From Chaenocephalus aceratus (lineage: Eukaryota > Chordata > Actinopteri > Perciformes > Channichthyidae): a DNA stretch of 64,000 nucleotides. Both the position numbers and the translations under genes were made by a program. Below are positions 24,403 to 35,052 of this stretch, in pieces; position 1 is the first letter of the stretch, and every line of letters begins with the position of its first letter. The stretch lies in the NCBI GenBank assembly GCA_023974075.1, contig JAMFTG010001448.1, positions 62,001 to 126,000 on the forward strand, read 5' to 3'. Below the pieces are notes generated by a model. It was not told where the DNA came from. It worked only from the letters and a program-made list of their open reading frames with translations, and did not search any database.

Positions 24403-24949
24403 ATGGTTGTTGCAATTAATGATTCATAAAATGTCTTATAATTAGCATATCCTTACACCTACGTTATACCTGTACATTGTAACTGCTGCACATGCTCATG
24501 CATCTGATCAATAGTCTACACAATATATTTACTTTACTCACTTTTTACTTATGTACTCCTAAACCTGAAATGCCTACAGTATGTTAGGATGTTTTAATGA
24601 GCATGAGTCCTAATGGAATATGCTACTCCTTCTTTTACTACAGCTTTAATGATATATAATCCAAATAAAAAGTGTTATACTGAGTTGTGTTTCTCTCTCT
24701 ATCTCCAACACACTGACAACACAACGCTTTGTTGGGTTTAACACCTCTCTCTGCCCTGGCTCTCACTTTGTAAACAACATACAGTTTGTGTCAGAGCCAA
24801 GGAAGGTGTCGCACATTTAGTGGAGCTGTGGTGATATCCTGGGATCAGGTATTAGGCAAGAGAGAGAGTGATACACTTTGATTTGACTTACGTACTCTTA
24901 TGCGTTCTTGGAGAGTGCATCAGAGCGTCACAGAGGAAGCTCTAAGAAA
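24403..24949 (+). other. AT-rich 3' flank, no gene
   Basis: No domain or convincing repeat end is visible. It contains the candidate polyadenylation signal for gene A at 24664. Confidence 0.5.
24664..24669 (+). promoter_or_regulatory. Candidate poly(A) signal, gene A
   Basis: AATAAA about 1.1 kb after the stop codon; conserved at 58291 in copy C. Confidence 0.45.
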
Positions 24950-25149
24950 GGCACATCAAGAAGAGGCTAACAAACCTGGCTAGACCTATAGACCTTTTCA
25001 AATCCCCTGATCAACATCCTATCAGCTTTCAGTTGGTCCTCAGGTTCAGTCTGCGCTTCATCTGTTGAGCAGAACCGCATTTTGCCCGTTTTTCCTTGGC
25101 TCCAAAAACAATTACCTCAGTTTTATCTTTGTTTATATAGAAATGTATG

Positions 25150-25858
25150 TATTAGGATAAACCCCTTGAGATGCACCATCTCGTTTTTAAGAGGGTCCCG
25201 ACAAAAGCAACATACATGAACAAAATAACAGAAAGCAAAGCATGACAAACAAGGACAAACCACGTACAGTCTGTTAAGTACAATTCATGAAGTAATACAT
25301 ACAGACAGTAATGTCTAATAGATCCGTTTCATCATCAATAACAAGAGCAGAGCAGCTGAAAGTGAGATGATAATGCTTAAACATACCCAACGATGCAAGG
25401 GATCTAATTGTAGCAGGTATAAGAAATTAAAATCAATGTTTAATGATGTAATATAGTTTAAACATACAGTAATTTTATAACTGTTTTATTTTGAAAACAT
25501 TTCCGGTTAGCATTTGCTTGTGGTTAAAGTTTATTTTGAAAAGCTATTCCGGAAAAGATCTCCGAAGGGCCAACAGTAAGCTTGACTTCTGGTTTTCTGT
25601 AAAACACGATTACAGCCGTTAAAAAGACTCCATTGTCTCTTACTTTTTAAGCTTCTCTCCTGGGACGCGGGAACAACGAACACAGCTACAGTAATACAGG
25701 TTAAGTAACAGTCTGTTGGGGCTTTAAACATGAACGCTCTTCCGCCAATACTTTTTTTTACAGAGGGGAGTGGACAGAGGAATACATCTGGACAGAGTGT
25801 CTAACTTGATAATTAGACGAGTAAGAGACAAAATACGGCTTTAAATAAGGGTTTAATT
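25150..25858. other. Unclassified insertion inside the LINE
   Basis: AT-rich block that separates two parts of the LINE RT frame, so it is probably inserted DNA. It includes AACCCCTTGAGATGCACC, which resembles repeat consensus fragments seen in fish genomes. No coding domain. Type not determined. Confidence 0.45.
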
Positions 25859-26216
25859 GAAGAAAGTGCTGACACATACAGTAATTGATTTGTTCAATGC
25901 ACTTCCTCAGTGTTTGAATTGGAGCATAGTCTCCTGTTGAAATGGTTAAGTAAATGTGTGTGTCATCCAGTGGCGTAGCCAGGAATTATTGTGTGGGTGG
26001 GCCTGGAGAAATGTAGGTGGGCCAGGGGGAGACATATTAAGCGTGGGGTCTGAGCTGAAACTTCATTAATGATTTTTAATGCACTAATAGAACATAAGCA
26101 TAAATTAGCAGTGAAAACAAAAAACATAGGCACGGCGGCCTCAGAATGTGTGTAGAACTGACATCCACATAGGGATGGCTGGTTAAGGCTTTAACGGTAC
26201 TACTACTTTTATCGAT

Positions 26217-27193
26217 AGCGCTTATGCTTATGCTCCAGGTTCAGTACCAACCACATCATAAAGTACGCGGACGATACAGCAGTGGTGGGACTCATCAGGG
26301 ACAACAACGAACAGGCCTACAGGGAGGAGGTGAAACATCTGACAGACTGCTGTAACACCAACAACCTGATCCTGAATGTCGATAAAACAAAAGAGATCAT
26401 TGTCGACTTCAGGAACAAAAAGCACTGTCACCCACCACTCCACATCAACGGCACAGCAGTGAAGACTACAGACAGCACCAAGTTCCTGGGGGTGCATATC
26501 ACAAGCAGTCTGACCTGGTCCACTCACACTACATCACTATTTAAGAAGGCACAGCAGCGCCTACACTTCCTGCACAGCTCCCCCTCCCATCCTCACCACG
26601 TTCTACAGAGGAACCATAGAGAGCGTGCTGACCAGCGGCATCTCCATCTGGTCGAGAGACTGCAACGCCAAAGACTGGAAGTCTCTGCAGAGAGTGGTCA
26701 GGACAGCAGAGAAGATCATCGGAGTTTCTCTCCCTCCCATCAGAGACACCGCTCAGAAACGCTGCCTGACAAAAGCCCAGAACATTTTTAAAGCCCCCAC
26801 TCGTCCTCACATGATCTGTTCTCCCTGCTGCCCTCCGGCAAGAGGTTCCGCAGCATTAAGAGCAGAACAGCAGATTCTGTAATGGCTTTTTCCCCCATGC
26901 CATCAGACTGCTGAACAGCAAGCAGACCAGTAACACAGAGATTACATTACGCTGTGTAAAGGGCACATATTTGTTATATAGTATGTCTATTTTATTTATA
27001 TGTATAGTAAGTCTTTATATTTTAAACACACACTTTATCTTTAATTTTATCAGCACCACGTCACTATTATTTATTTATATGTACAATTTTAGCAAGTTGT
27101 TATATTGTCCTGTTCCTGTAAGCCAGTACAACGACATGTCGTTTTAATAGTACACTCTGTGTCTCGTTGAAATGACAATAAAGTATGTCTGTC
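26217..27193 (+). mobile_element. 5'-truncated L2/Rex1-like LINE inside the hAT
   Basis: Forward translation gives IIKYADDTAVVGLIRDNN, then NVDKTKEIIVDFR, TKFLGVHITSSLTWS and KKAQQRLHFL, the RT end of an L2/Rex1-type LINE. The 3' end carries GAAATGACAATAAAG. TTATCGAT flanks both sides (26209-26216 and 27194-27201), a candidate target duplication. Only the last kilobase is present. Confidence 0.85.
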
Positions 27194-27458
27194 TTATCGA
27201 TCCGGTCCTTTAACATTACTTTTATCGGTTATTTTGGAGAAAAAAACAAGGTAAACTAACTAAACAAATTGTGAACAAAACTAACATTGCTTTTTATTTA
27301 AATTAAATACATAATATTTCACATAAAAAGAAACAACAATGTTTTAACAAATCCTATTAAATAATGTGATGACAGAACTGTAAACAGAATAGCTGAGACT
27401 TTAACAAAATAAATAACTCAGTTACCTCTAATCATTAACCCATGTTTGTATAATGTAG

Positions 27459-27830
27459 TTAACTCCGTGTGTTGCTGCTAGCATACATAACACCTGACGT
27501 GGAAACGTTCCTCGTGGACGGGGCTACAGAGCTGCTAGAAAGACAGTGGAACCCGGTGCATTCCTCCGTCTGGATGTGGAGCACTTTTGCTAAATGTTTA
27601 GACACATTGCTCGTGTTACCGCCCTTAAATGCTAAACTCTTATTCCACTTTTGGTAACGAGTATTGTCCACATCGACACGGCTATAGTTTAACCACAGCT
27701 CGGAGCGCGTTCTCTCCGCCATCTCCTCCGTGTGTGTGTGTTGCTGCATGTAGCAGCTGCGTGTGTGTAAACTGCCCCGCCCCCTCGCACACAGACGGGG
27801 GATAGATCTCTTAAACGGAGTTGGCGACAC
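27459..27830 (-). pseudogene. BED zinc-finger remnant of hAT transposase
   Basis: The frame contains ELWLNYSRVD, then YQKWNKSLAF and GGNTSNVSKHLAKVLHI, matching the BED-finger layout in which C-x2-C precedes a KHL-x3-H pair. Both expected Cys positions are not intact (YQKW), so zinc binding is lost. It has the expected position for the N terminus of a minus-strand hAT transposase. Confidence 0.6.
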
Positions 27831-28350
27831 TTAAACTGCAATGTAATGTTTGTGTAGCAATAATACATGATACAACATATATCGGGGGCACAGGTTGTTT
27901 ATCCTTGACAGTCGCACAGTGGGCACACACTGAGTGTTTTCAACTATATCCAGAATAAGTTTTGTTGGATCCAGGCTAGAAACATGTTTATTTCTGCTGT
28001 AAAGTTGGGCATTTTAACATGGGGGTCTATGGGAATTGCTCCTTTTTGCATCCATCCCCTGTCGGCCACTAGATGAACTGCAGTTTGTGGCACTTCCTTC
28101 TGGGCTTCCCGGTTCTGCGCTATGAAGCGCTGATTGGCTGTGGGTGGGCCAGACGTGCATGTGGGTGGGCCCAGGCCCACCCGGGCCCACCCACAGCTAC
28201 GCGGCTGGTGTCATCTGCATAGCTTTGGTATCTTATTTAGTTGTTTTTCATTTTCTGAGCCAGTGGTAGCATGTAGACGTTAAAGAGAAGAGGCCCCAGG
28301 ATGGAGCCTTGACGTGTCATATTTGTCAACTCAGATGTGTAGTGACCTAT

Positions 28351-29231
28351 AGAAAGCAAACTGCTCTTTATTAGTCACATTAATAATTTAATAATCAATT
28401 TTCTCTCTGCTGGTAAAGTAATGTGTTTTTTTCTATTTTAAGAGGGATCAGTAAGGTAAGGCTACCGTGACGGTTTGATTCAGAAGGAGTTTAATGGATA
28501 AGATCCCTGATGTTGAGGTGACCAGAATGTTTATTTCCACTGTGTACAACATGTTATAAGAGACCCACGATCTATCTTTCTGCAAGGGATAATGTGCAGC
28601 CAGGCGGTCTCTATGGGGAAAAGAACACCCAAATCTAGATCCCTCTGCAGGTGGTACTTTAACTATACTTTGATGCTAATACTTTTGTACTTTTACTTGT
28701 AACATTTTGAATGCAGGACTTTTTATTGTAACCGAGTATTCCTACACTCTGGTACTTTTACTCAAGTACAAGATCTGAACTTCTCCCACCTCTGACAATA
28801 AATCCTGAGTGGTTACCAAAAAGAAAACCTGCTCTGAAGGTTATTTTCATTTTTCAAATCCTGCACTCGGCTTTGCTTTCTCCAGTATCACTGAAATGCA
28901 GCCAGACGCTGCTTCTTTTTTTGGTTTTCGCGAATTTCTTGAATTTTTCCGACGCGCTTGCATTTAAATCCGTCTCCACGTCGCTCTGTGCAGCTGGCCT
29001 GTACCACTACACCTGCTGTACCCCCCACCCTTCTTTCACATAATGGTATGATCCTAGTGTGTCCTTGCATATGATTGGCCGCATGGTGGCCCAGCTAAAT
29101 AAAGACCCGCCCCTGCCTGCAAGGATTCTCAGCAAGAGTAGAAGCGGCTGAAGATTCTGCTCTTCCCAACGGGAGTCTTCTCTTCTAGCGGCATCTCGTG
29201 ATCGGCGTGTTGGAGACCTCTGAATTAAAGT
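28351..29231. other. Repeat-derived sequence of uncertain class
   Basis: Contains TACTTTTACTTGTAACATTT and CAAGTACAAGATCTGAACTT blocks typical of a widespread teleost MITE-like repeat, plus AT-rich filler. No gene; the open frame at 28888 (minus) has no domain. Confidence 0.45.
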
Positions 29232-29394
29232 ATCAAGTCACCTCAAGTCAAAAGGCTCAAGTCCAAGTCAAGTCCCGAGTCATTGGTGTTCAAGTCCAAG
29301 TCGAGTCGCAAGTGTTTTGTGATTTTGTCAAGTCGAGTCTCAAGTCATCAAATTGGTGACTCGAGTCCAAGTCATGTGACTCGAGTCCACACCT
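29232..29394. repeat. AAGTC-type minisatellite
   Basis: Irregular tandem CAAGTC/GAGTC motifs ending GACTCGAGTCCACACCTCTG. This resembles the subterminal repeats of some fish DNA transposons; only one end is recognised. Confidence 0.65.
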
Positions 29395-29520
29395 CTGGTT
29401 TTTACCATGTGTTTGTTCTTAAAAGACATCGTAAACCAAGTTTTTCCTGTCTTTTAAGTAGGATTCAAACCGATTTAGAACTGTTTCTGAAAGTCACACC
29501 CAGATCAGGTATAGGAACCC

Positions 29521-30134
29521 CATTTTGCCTGCAGATCTGCGTCAGACTCTTTATCCTTCTGTCAAGATGCTAACAACGCCTGTTTCTCCTGCCGAGGTGT
29601 GGAAGCCCCCTGTTCCCCTGCTCCATCGAAGAGGACTCGGCTTCGTTCTGCAATATCTGAGACGCTCCTAACTTCCAACCACATGGTCCTGTATGCCTCG
29701 GTGGTCCCGCAACAACTTTTGCCCTCCAGAGAGGTTCTTCATCCTCATAGGACTCCCTCTTTCCTTTCTCACTTCCTGCGTGGTGGTCCAGCAAGTCTGG
29801 TCGACCTTCATCCCGTCCTCTACAGCTGCTCCTCCCATCTGGTCCCGCTATCTGCCCCAGGCCATCCTCCTGATACTTCCTGCCAGAGAGAACCACAGAC
29901 TCATCTCTGCAGTGTGCAGGACATGAAACTCAGTCAGATAAAACATCTTGGAGAGTTGAGTGTAGCGTCCGATAGTCAGGTCAGAGATACTGCTCTAAGA
30001 ATGGCACACCCAGAAGAGTCTGCAGTGTGAAGAGCATGAAGCTATTTCAAAACAACATGAACACAACACCGGCTAATACACGTGTTTAAAAGTAGGCCAT
30101 CAAAGTGAGTTTCATTAGACGCTCGTTGGTCGGC
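29521..30134. other. No recognised gene
   Basis: Open frames of 77-143 codons occur on both strands but differ in length between units A and C because of small indels, and none shows a known domain. Partial similarity to LINE flank is possible. Confidence 0.45.
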
Positions 30135-30538
30135 ATCAGAGGGTCAAACCTGCAGAGCTCTGCTGCTGCTGTTAACCACTTCTTCACAGAAACGCTTCTT
30201 CAGTTCTCGGAAAAAGTAAAAATAAATCGGCAGAGATACAAAGAGGAACCAGCATGTTGTTAACAGGCATTAAAAACTGGCCATCTTTACATGCTCAACT
30301 TCCTCTGTTGTGTTGCTGATGAAGAAGGCCTGCAGTTACCGTCACTCTGAATAACCGAAGAGAAGAAAATGCATCAAACATAAAAGTCTGGTGTTAAAAA
30401 AGTGTCTTTTTATCACACATCAAAAACAAGAGAGATGAAATGCTGATGTCACACATTAACCCGACGGCCATCAGAGGAGAGATGGATGAGGAAGTGACTC
30501 CTCCTTATCACAGGAAGTAGATGCTGAGTTCTTGTTAA
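30135..30538 (+). other. Gene-2-type 5' flank
   Basis: CATCAGAGGGT, a short CTG tract and CTTCACAGAAACGCTTCTTC at 30135-30235 match the 5' flank of genes A/B/C (for example 13006-13090). This marks the original upstream region of gene 2, now separated from its ATG by the TTAA element. The remainder has no gene. Confidence 0.6.
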
Positions 30539-30769
30539 AGGAATGGTCCACTCATTAGATAATTAATCACACTTCAGTATTTAGTGAAACATTATGTTTA
30601 AACCATACCCTGAAGAAATCAGCGATATTCCCCGGTAAATAATGATTTTATAGCTCTTTTTTATCAAAACCTTTATATTCCGTTTGGCCGCCGCCATTTT
30701 TGCCATTTTCAGTAGTCACGTGATGGTCGTGACGTCATCCATGCGTTCACTTTGTCAACACACGGAAAC

Positions 30770-31210
30770 ATGGCGGAGTATTTGAGTTCGGACTCGTCAG
30801 CAGAGGAACAAGTTTTGACCAATGTGAAGAGATTGGATGGGGGAATTCAGCCATACAGGTTCGAGCCAAGTAGTCAGAACCGTCAGGAATCCAGGGAGAG
30901 TGACGATGAGGATGAACAGCGCGGTGATCTTGCTGGAGACGATCCCTTTACTCGTGCAATTGATTTCGGGAGGCGAGTAGGGAGACCTGTACATGAGTGG
31001 TGTACTTGCGATCGGTGTGTAGCCAATCCTCTTATGAACATTTGTTGTCATGAGCTAGAAGAGCTTGAAAATAAACTGTTCACAGACGACTTGGATTGCA
31101 TACGTTTACACAGGGAATTCGACACTGGGGGAAAATGCACACTAGCCGGTACTACACTATATGGAAAGGCCACCAAAAACTGTCCTGGCCTGGACGATGA
31201 AGGACGTTAA
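30770..31210 (+). CDS. P2X7-ballast-like zinc-cysteine protein of the TTAA element
   Basis: The ATG at 30770 gives MAEYLSSDSSAEEQ, an acidic low-complexity N-terminal half, then GRPVHEWCTCDRCVANPLM and NICCHELEELENKL. The WCxC-x2-C and CCxE pattern matches the C-terminal cytosolic (ballast) domain of P2X7 receptors and the many P2X7-like solitary proteins in fish and invertebrate genomes. No P2X channel domain or TM is present. The last 25 or so residues after HREFDT no longer resemble the family, suggesting a shifted or truncated end. Length is 146 aa. It overlaps the convergent THAP frame by four bases at their stops. A transposon-encoded accessory protein is the likely origin. Confidence 0.6.
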   Translation: MAEYLSSDSSAEEQVLTNVKRLDGGIQPYRFEPSSQNRQESRESDDEDEQRGDLAGDDPFTRAIDFGRRVGRPVHEWCTCDRCVANPLMNICCHELEELENKLFTDDLDCIRLHREFDTGGKCTLAGTTLYGKATKNCPGLDDEGR

Positions 31211-31629
31211 AACGGGGCTAGCCGCTGCAATGGAAATGCGCTATAACATACCTTATTCTTACTCCGAGCACTACTTCTGCTCCTCCGTCGCTTCACACTT
31301 GCAGAGGGCGATTTCTCAACTGGCCGAACTGGTGTCCTGGTCGGTGATGACACCAGAAAGACCGATGGTACTGTATCTCCATTAAGTAATGGTTGTTCCA
31401 TAAATCCCATGTTATGTTTTATCATACTCTCAGAGTAGTCGTCCGGAAATTTGAAATGTTCGCTGCATACATGAGCCTGTAAATCTCTCGGTTCGGGCCG
31501 GCCACATTTCGCTAGCCACTGCCTCCGAATGTACTTCTTACGCTTACCTTTTGGCAACAGATGGAACCGAGCATTCCGTGGATTGTTCCTATCAGAATTG
31601 TGGCAATATTTCGCGATACAGTGAGGCAT
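31207..31629 (-). CDS. THAP-domain protein of the TTAA element
   Basis: 140 aa. The N terminus is a THAP zinc finger of C2CH type: MPHCIAKYCHN provides C4 and C9, the central WLAKCGRPEP is followed by VCSEHF with the last Cys and His. THAP domains bind DNA in a sequence-specific way and are found in P-element and Kolobok-type transposases as well as host factors. The C-terminal half is basic and low in complexity (RRRSRSSARSKNK), nuclear in character. No DDE or RNase H fold follows. It probably recognises the element ends in active relatives. Confidence 0.7.
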   Translation of the reverse strand: MPHCIAKYCHNSDRNNPRNARFHLLPKGKRKKYIRRQWLAKCGRPEPRDLQAHVCSEHFKFPDDYSESMIKHNMGFMEQPLLNGDTVPSVFLVSSPTRTPVRPVEKSPSASVKRRRSRSSARSKNKVCYSAFPLQRLAPF

Positions 31630-31963
31630 ATTTGAAGAGAGAAACTACAGTAAATAACATGGAGATCAACGTGTCTTCGAAAACCAAACGCATGGTTTAC
31701 GTCACGTCCGGAAAATGGCGGCGCCCACAGTGTTGATGTTATTTCGGTATATAATCAGTTTAAAATCACTGATAATGTCATCGGATTAAAAAAATAAATA
31801 AAATACTGGCAGAGACTGGTCTGTTTTATCGGATGATAATTATTTGTGTGTCATGAGTGTCATGAGCATACCATTCCTTTAAAGAAGCAGCCGGAGAGAG
31901 ACTGACAGTCGAGAGCCAGAGACCGAGAGAGAAGCACGATTGTCTGAGTTCAGAAGGATCGTG

Positions 31964-32339
31964 ATGTCTTCATTCCTGATGCTGATTTCCGTCTTTGTTT
32001 CTTTAACAGCTGCAGATGTGAAACGTTGCTCCCGCATCGTCAGAGTTGGAGATGAAGTCACTTTGCCTTGTTACAATGTGACACATGATCAGGATAAGTG
32101 TGAGAGTACTTCCTGGATCTTCAGTGATTCAAGAAGCGCAGCAGTGCCGCTGTTTGAATACGGAAAGATTCACAAAGATGCCAAAGCTAATTCAGACGGA
32201 CTGAGAGTTAAAAAGAAGTGTTCTCTCGTTATAAAGAACGTCACAGAGGAAAATGCTGGTCGTTATGATTGTCAACAACACAACAAATCCCGGCATAAAC
32301 AAGGTTCAGGATCAGACGTTTGTCTGTCTGTTGTTACCA
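31964..32339 (+). CDS. Gene 2 exon 1: fused signal peptide and Ig domain 1
   Basis: Starts at the first in-frame ATG (31964; MSSFLMLISVFVSLTAAD) because the upstream ATG aligned with gene A is interrupted to ATTG. The signal-peptide core LISVFVSLTA is encoded by what is intron 1's polypyrimidine tract and AG in genes A/C, so intron loss created the present leader. The V-like domain follows: DEVTLPC, DKC, TSWIF, KKCSLVIKNV and NAGRYDC, four Cys as in gene A. Ends phase 1 at a weaker GTTAGT donor. Confidence 0.82.
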
Positions 32340-32385
32340 GTTAGTATTTACAATCGTAATGTTTTCAAACTGTCTTGGTAAAACA

Positions 32386-32423
<38 letters not shown>
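32386..32423. repeat. (ATA)n microsatellite at LINE 3' end
   Basis: About 38 bp of ATA/TAA units; it is the tail of the minus-strand LINE on its complementary strand. Confidence 0.9.
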
Positions 32424-32424
<1 letters not shown>

Positions 32425-34377
32425 ATGGGACTTATTATAAGCGCTTTTCATGAAACTCAAAGACGCTTTGACAGAGAATTAAGAGGAGAAAAAAAAGACA
32501 AGAGAAAACAAAATAAATAGATAACAAAGAAATACAAAAAGAGATAAACAGAACAGAAAATAGGGGGGGGGGGTGGTCAGTGGTTGAATGCAGTGTTGAA
32601 AAGGTGGGTTTTGAGTGATGTTTTGAATGCTGTGAGGGAGGAAGAATCTCTGATGGATTGGGGTAGTGAGTTCCAGAGGGTGGGTGCAGCAACGGAGAAG
32701 GCTCTGCCGCCCCAGACTTGAGGTTGGTCCGGGTGGGGAGGGACAGGAGGTCGGCAGTAGCAGAGCGGAGGGAGCGAGTGGGAGTGTGTCTGTGGAGGAG
32801 GTCAGTCAGGTAGGATGGGGCCAGGTTATGGAGTGCTTTGTATGTCATCAGGAGGATCTTGTACTGAATTCTCTGGGGGATGGGGAGCCAGTGGAGCTTG
32901 ATGAGGACTGGGGGGGGTGTGTTCACGGATTCGGTGTGGTGAGTAGACGGGCGGCGGAGTTCTGGATATATTGAAGTTTTTGAGGATTTTGCAGGTGAAC
33001 CGTAGAGGAGGCTGTTTGCAATAGTCCAGACGGAGGTGATGAAGGCGTTGATGAGGGTTTCGGCAGCAGTGGGAGAGAGGAATGGACGTAGACGGGCGAT
33101 GTTTTTGAGGTGGAAGAAGGCTGTCTTTGTGATCTGTTTGATATATTTGTTGTAGGAGAGGGTTTGGTCAAATATGATGCCTAGGTTCCGGATGTGAGGG
33201 GAGGTTTGAACTGGGAAGCCGTCTATGTTGAGGGTGAAGTTATGGATAGGTGTGGTGAGCTTGTTTTGTCCAATGATTATTATTTCAGATTTATCGCAGT
33301 TGAGTTTCAGGAAGTTAAGTTGGAGCCAGGATTTTATTTCAGTGATGCAGTTTGTCAGAATGGAGTGGGTAGCAGTGGAGATGGATTTGGTGGAGATGAG
33401 AAGCTGGATGTCGTCGGCAAAGCAGTGGAATTGAAGTCCATGACGGCGGATTATGTTGACCAAGGGGAAGCAGGTAAAGGATGAAGAGGAGGGGGCCGAG
33501 AACTGAACCTTGAGGGACACCTTGGGGGAGAGGAGCGGTGGGGGATTTGCAGTTATTGATGTAGATGAACTGGTTTCTGTCAGAGAGTGAACCAAGAGAG
33601 GGCAGTGCCGGTGATGTTGAAGGTGGTTTCAAGACGGGTGAGGAGGATGGAGTGATTGATGGTGTCGAAGGCAGCGCTGAGGTCAAGGAGGGATGAGGAT
33701 GTTGAGGTTACCAGCATCGGAGGAGAGGAGAAGGTCATTTGTAATTTTGAGGAGTGGCGGTTTCGGTACTGTGGTTTGAGCGGAATCCGGATTGAAAAGT
33801 TTCATAGAGGTTATTGTCAGAGAGGTGATGCTTGAGTTGGTCTGAAGTTATTAGGGTTGTCAGGGTTTAGTCCGGGTTTTTTCAGAATAGGGGTGATGGC
33901 AGCTATTTTTGAGGGACGGTGGGATGGTGCCAGAAGACAGGGAGGAGTTGATTGCTGTAGAGATGAGTGAAGAGAGAGTCGGAAGGCAGGCCTTAACAAA
34001 GCTGGAGGGAATGGGGTCCAGGGTGCAGGTGACAGTTTTCATTCCTGTGAGGAGATAAGAGAGGTCAGTAGGGGAGACAGGGGAGAACTGGGACAGGGGT
34101 TGGCAGGATAAGGGGGGGCAGGTGGCTTGAGGGAGAGCTGGTGTGGTAGTGGTTAAGCTGCTGTAAATGTTGTCTATTTTGCTTTGAAAAAATGTGAGAA
34201 AAGAGCTGCATTTGTCTACTGTGAATGACTGAGTGGTCGTGTCCAGGGGATGAGGAGTTTGTTTATTGTGGAGAAGAGTGTTTTTGGGGTTTCCGGAGCC
34301 AGAGTGGATTAACTGAGAGTAGTAGGTGGTGCGGGCATGGGAGAGGGCATCTTTATATTGCTGTAGGTGGTCTTTGT

Positions 34378-35052
34378 GGCTTCATCGGTCTGCGACCTTC
34401 AGCACTCACTGGATCGGTTCGCAGCCGAGTGTGAAGCGGCTGGGATGAGGATCAGCACCTCCAGATCTGAGGCCATCGTTCTCAGCAGGAAACCGATGGA
34501 CTGTCCACTCCAAGTAGGGAATGAGTCCTTACCCCAAGTGAAGGAGTTCAAGTATCTCGGGGTCTTGTTCTCGAGTGACGGAACAATGGAGCGTGAGATG
34601 GGCCGGAGAGTCGGAGCGCGGGAGCGGTACTGGGTCAGGACCGAAAGAACGAGATCGCGGATACAAGCGGCCGAGATGGGTTTCCTCCGCCGGGTGGCTG
34701 GCGTCTCCCTTAGGGATAAGGTGAGAAGTTCGGTCATCAGGGAGGGACTCGGAGTTGAGCCGCTCCTCCTTCGTCGTCGAAAGAAGCCAGTTGAGGTGGT
34801 TCGGGCACCTAGTTAGGATGCCACCCGGGCGCCTCCCTAGGGAGGTGTTCCAGGCACGTCCAGCTGGGAAGAGACCAAGGGGTAGACCTAGGACCAGGTG
34901 GAGGGATTATATCTCTTCGCTGGCCTGGGAGCGCCTTGGGACCCCCCAGTCAGAGCTGGTTGATGAGGGGAAAGGAAAGTTTGGGGCTCTCTGCTGGAAC
35001 TGCTACCCCCGCGACCCGACCACGGATAAGCGGGAGAAGATGGATAGATGGA
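34378..35052 (+). mobile_element. 5'-truncated LINE with ATGG-type tail
   Basis: Forward frames give KEFKYLGVLFSSDGTMERE, then LRWFGHLVRMPPGRLP and RPRGRPRTRWRDYI, a very common teleost non-LTR RT C terminus. It ends in TGGATAGATGGATGG. A 10-bp direct repeat, TGGTCTTTGT, flanks it (34368-34377, 35053-35062), which defines the insertion precisely. Confidence 0.88.

Larger units (their letters stand above)
25968..28207. mobile_element. hAT DNA transposon, degraded, with 8-bp TSD
   Basis: Termini are CAGTGGCGTAGC on the left and, on the complementary strand, CAGCCGCGTAGC on the right, both followed by GGGTGGGCC blocks. The identical 8-bp direct repeat GTGTCATC lies at 25960-25967 and 28208-28215, which is the hAT signature. 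A BED-finger remnant (27459-27830, minus) marks the transposase start; the catalytic part is gone. A 3' LINE fragment is inserted inside at 26217-27193. Confidence 0.9.
24950..29520 (-). mobile_element. LINE (minus strand) broken by nested insertions
   Basis: Pieces of one non-LTR RT can be followed right to left: RFESYLKDRK near 29490, QGSILGPLLFNVY near 28290, the YADDT motif split at 28208/25967, DDTHIYLTIS running to about 25860, then KDKTEVIVFGAK near 25110. Between pieces lie a 28351-29394 insertion complex, the hAT element 25968-28207 and an unrecognised 25150-25858 block. Present in both units, so nesting predates duplication. Confidence 0.72.
12576..30379. repeat. Segmental duplication, unit A (partner 47051-64000)
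   Basis: The sequence from ATGACAATAACTCAG onward is repeated at 43708 (partial) and 47051 (to window end). A and C stay colinear through gene, introns and 3' flank, differing by scattered substitutions, small indels, a CTG-repeat length change and one 928-bp transposon present only in A. The matching end lies at about 30379 only because C runs off the window. Confidence 0.95.
30539..31878. mobile_element. TTAA-flanked THAP element, Kolobok-like
   Basis: Both borders are TTAA (30535-30538, 31879-31882). Ends are inverted: AGGAATGGTCCACTCAT on the left and AGGAATGGTATGCTCAT on the complementary right end. Two ORFs lie inside, tail to tail: a P2X7-ballast-like protein (plus) and a THAP protein (minus). 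TTAA target sites together with a THAP domain are known for the Kolobok superfamily; piggyBac also uses TTAA but has no THAP. No DDE catalytic domain is present, so this 1340-bp copy would depend on a helper. Confidence 0.75.

Noticed and set aside
29570..30030. Overlapping frames on both strands as a host gene
   Set aside because: No domain recognised, and frame length changes between units A and C through single-base indels.
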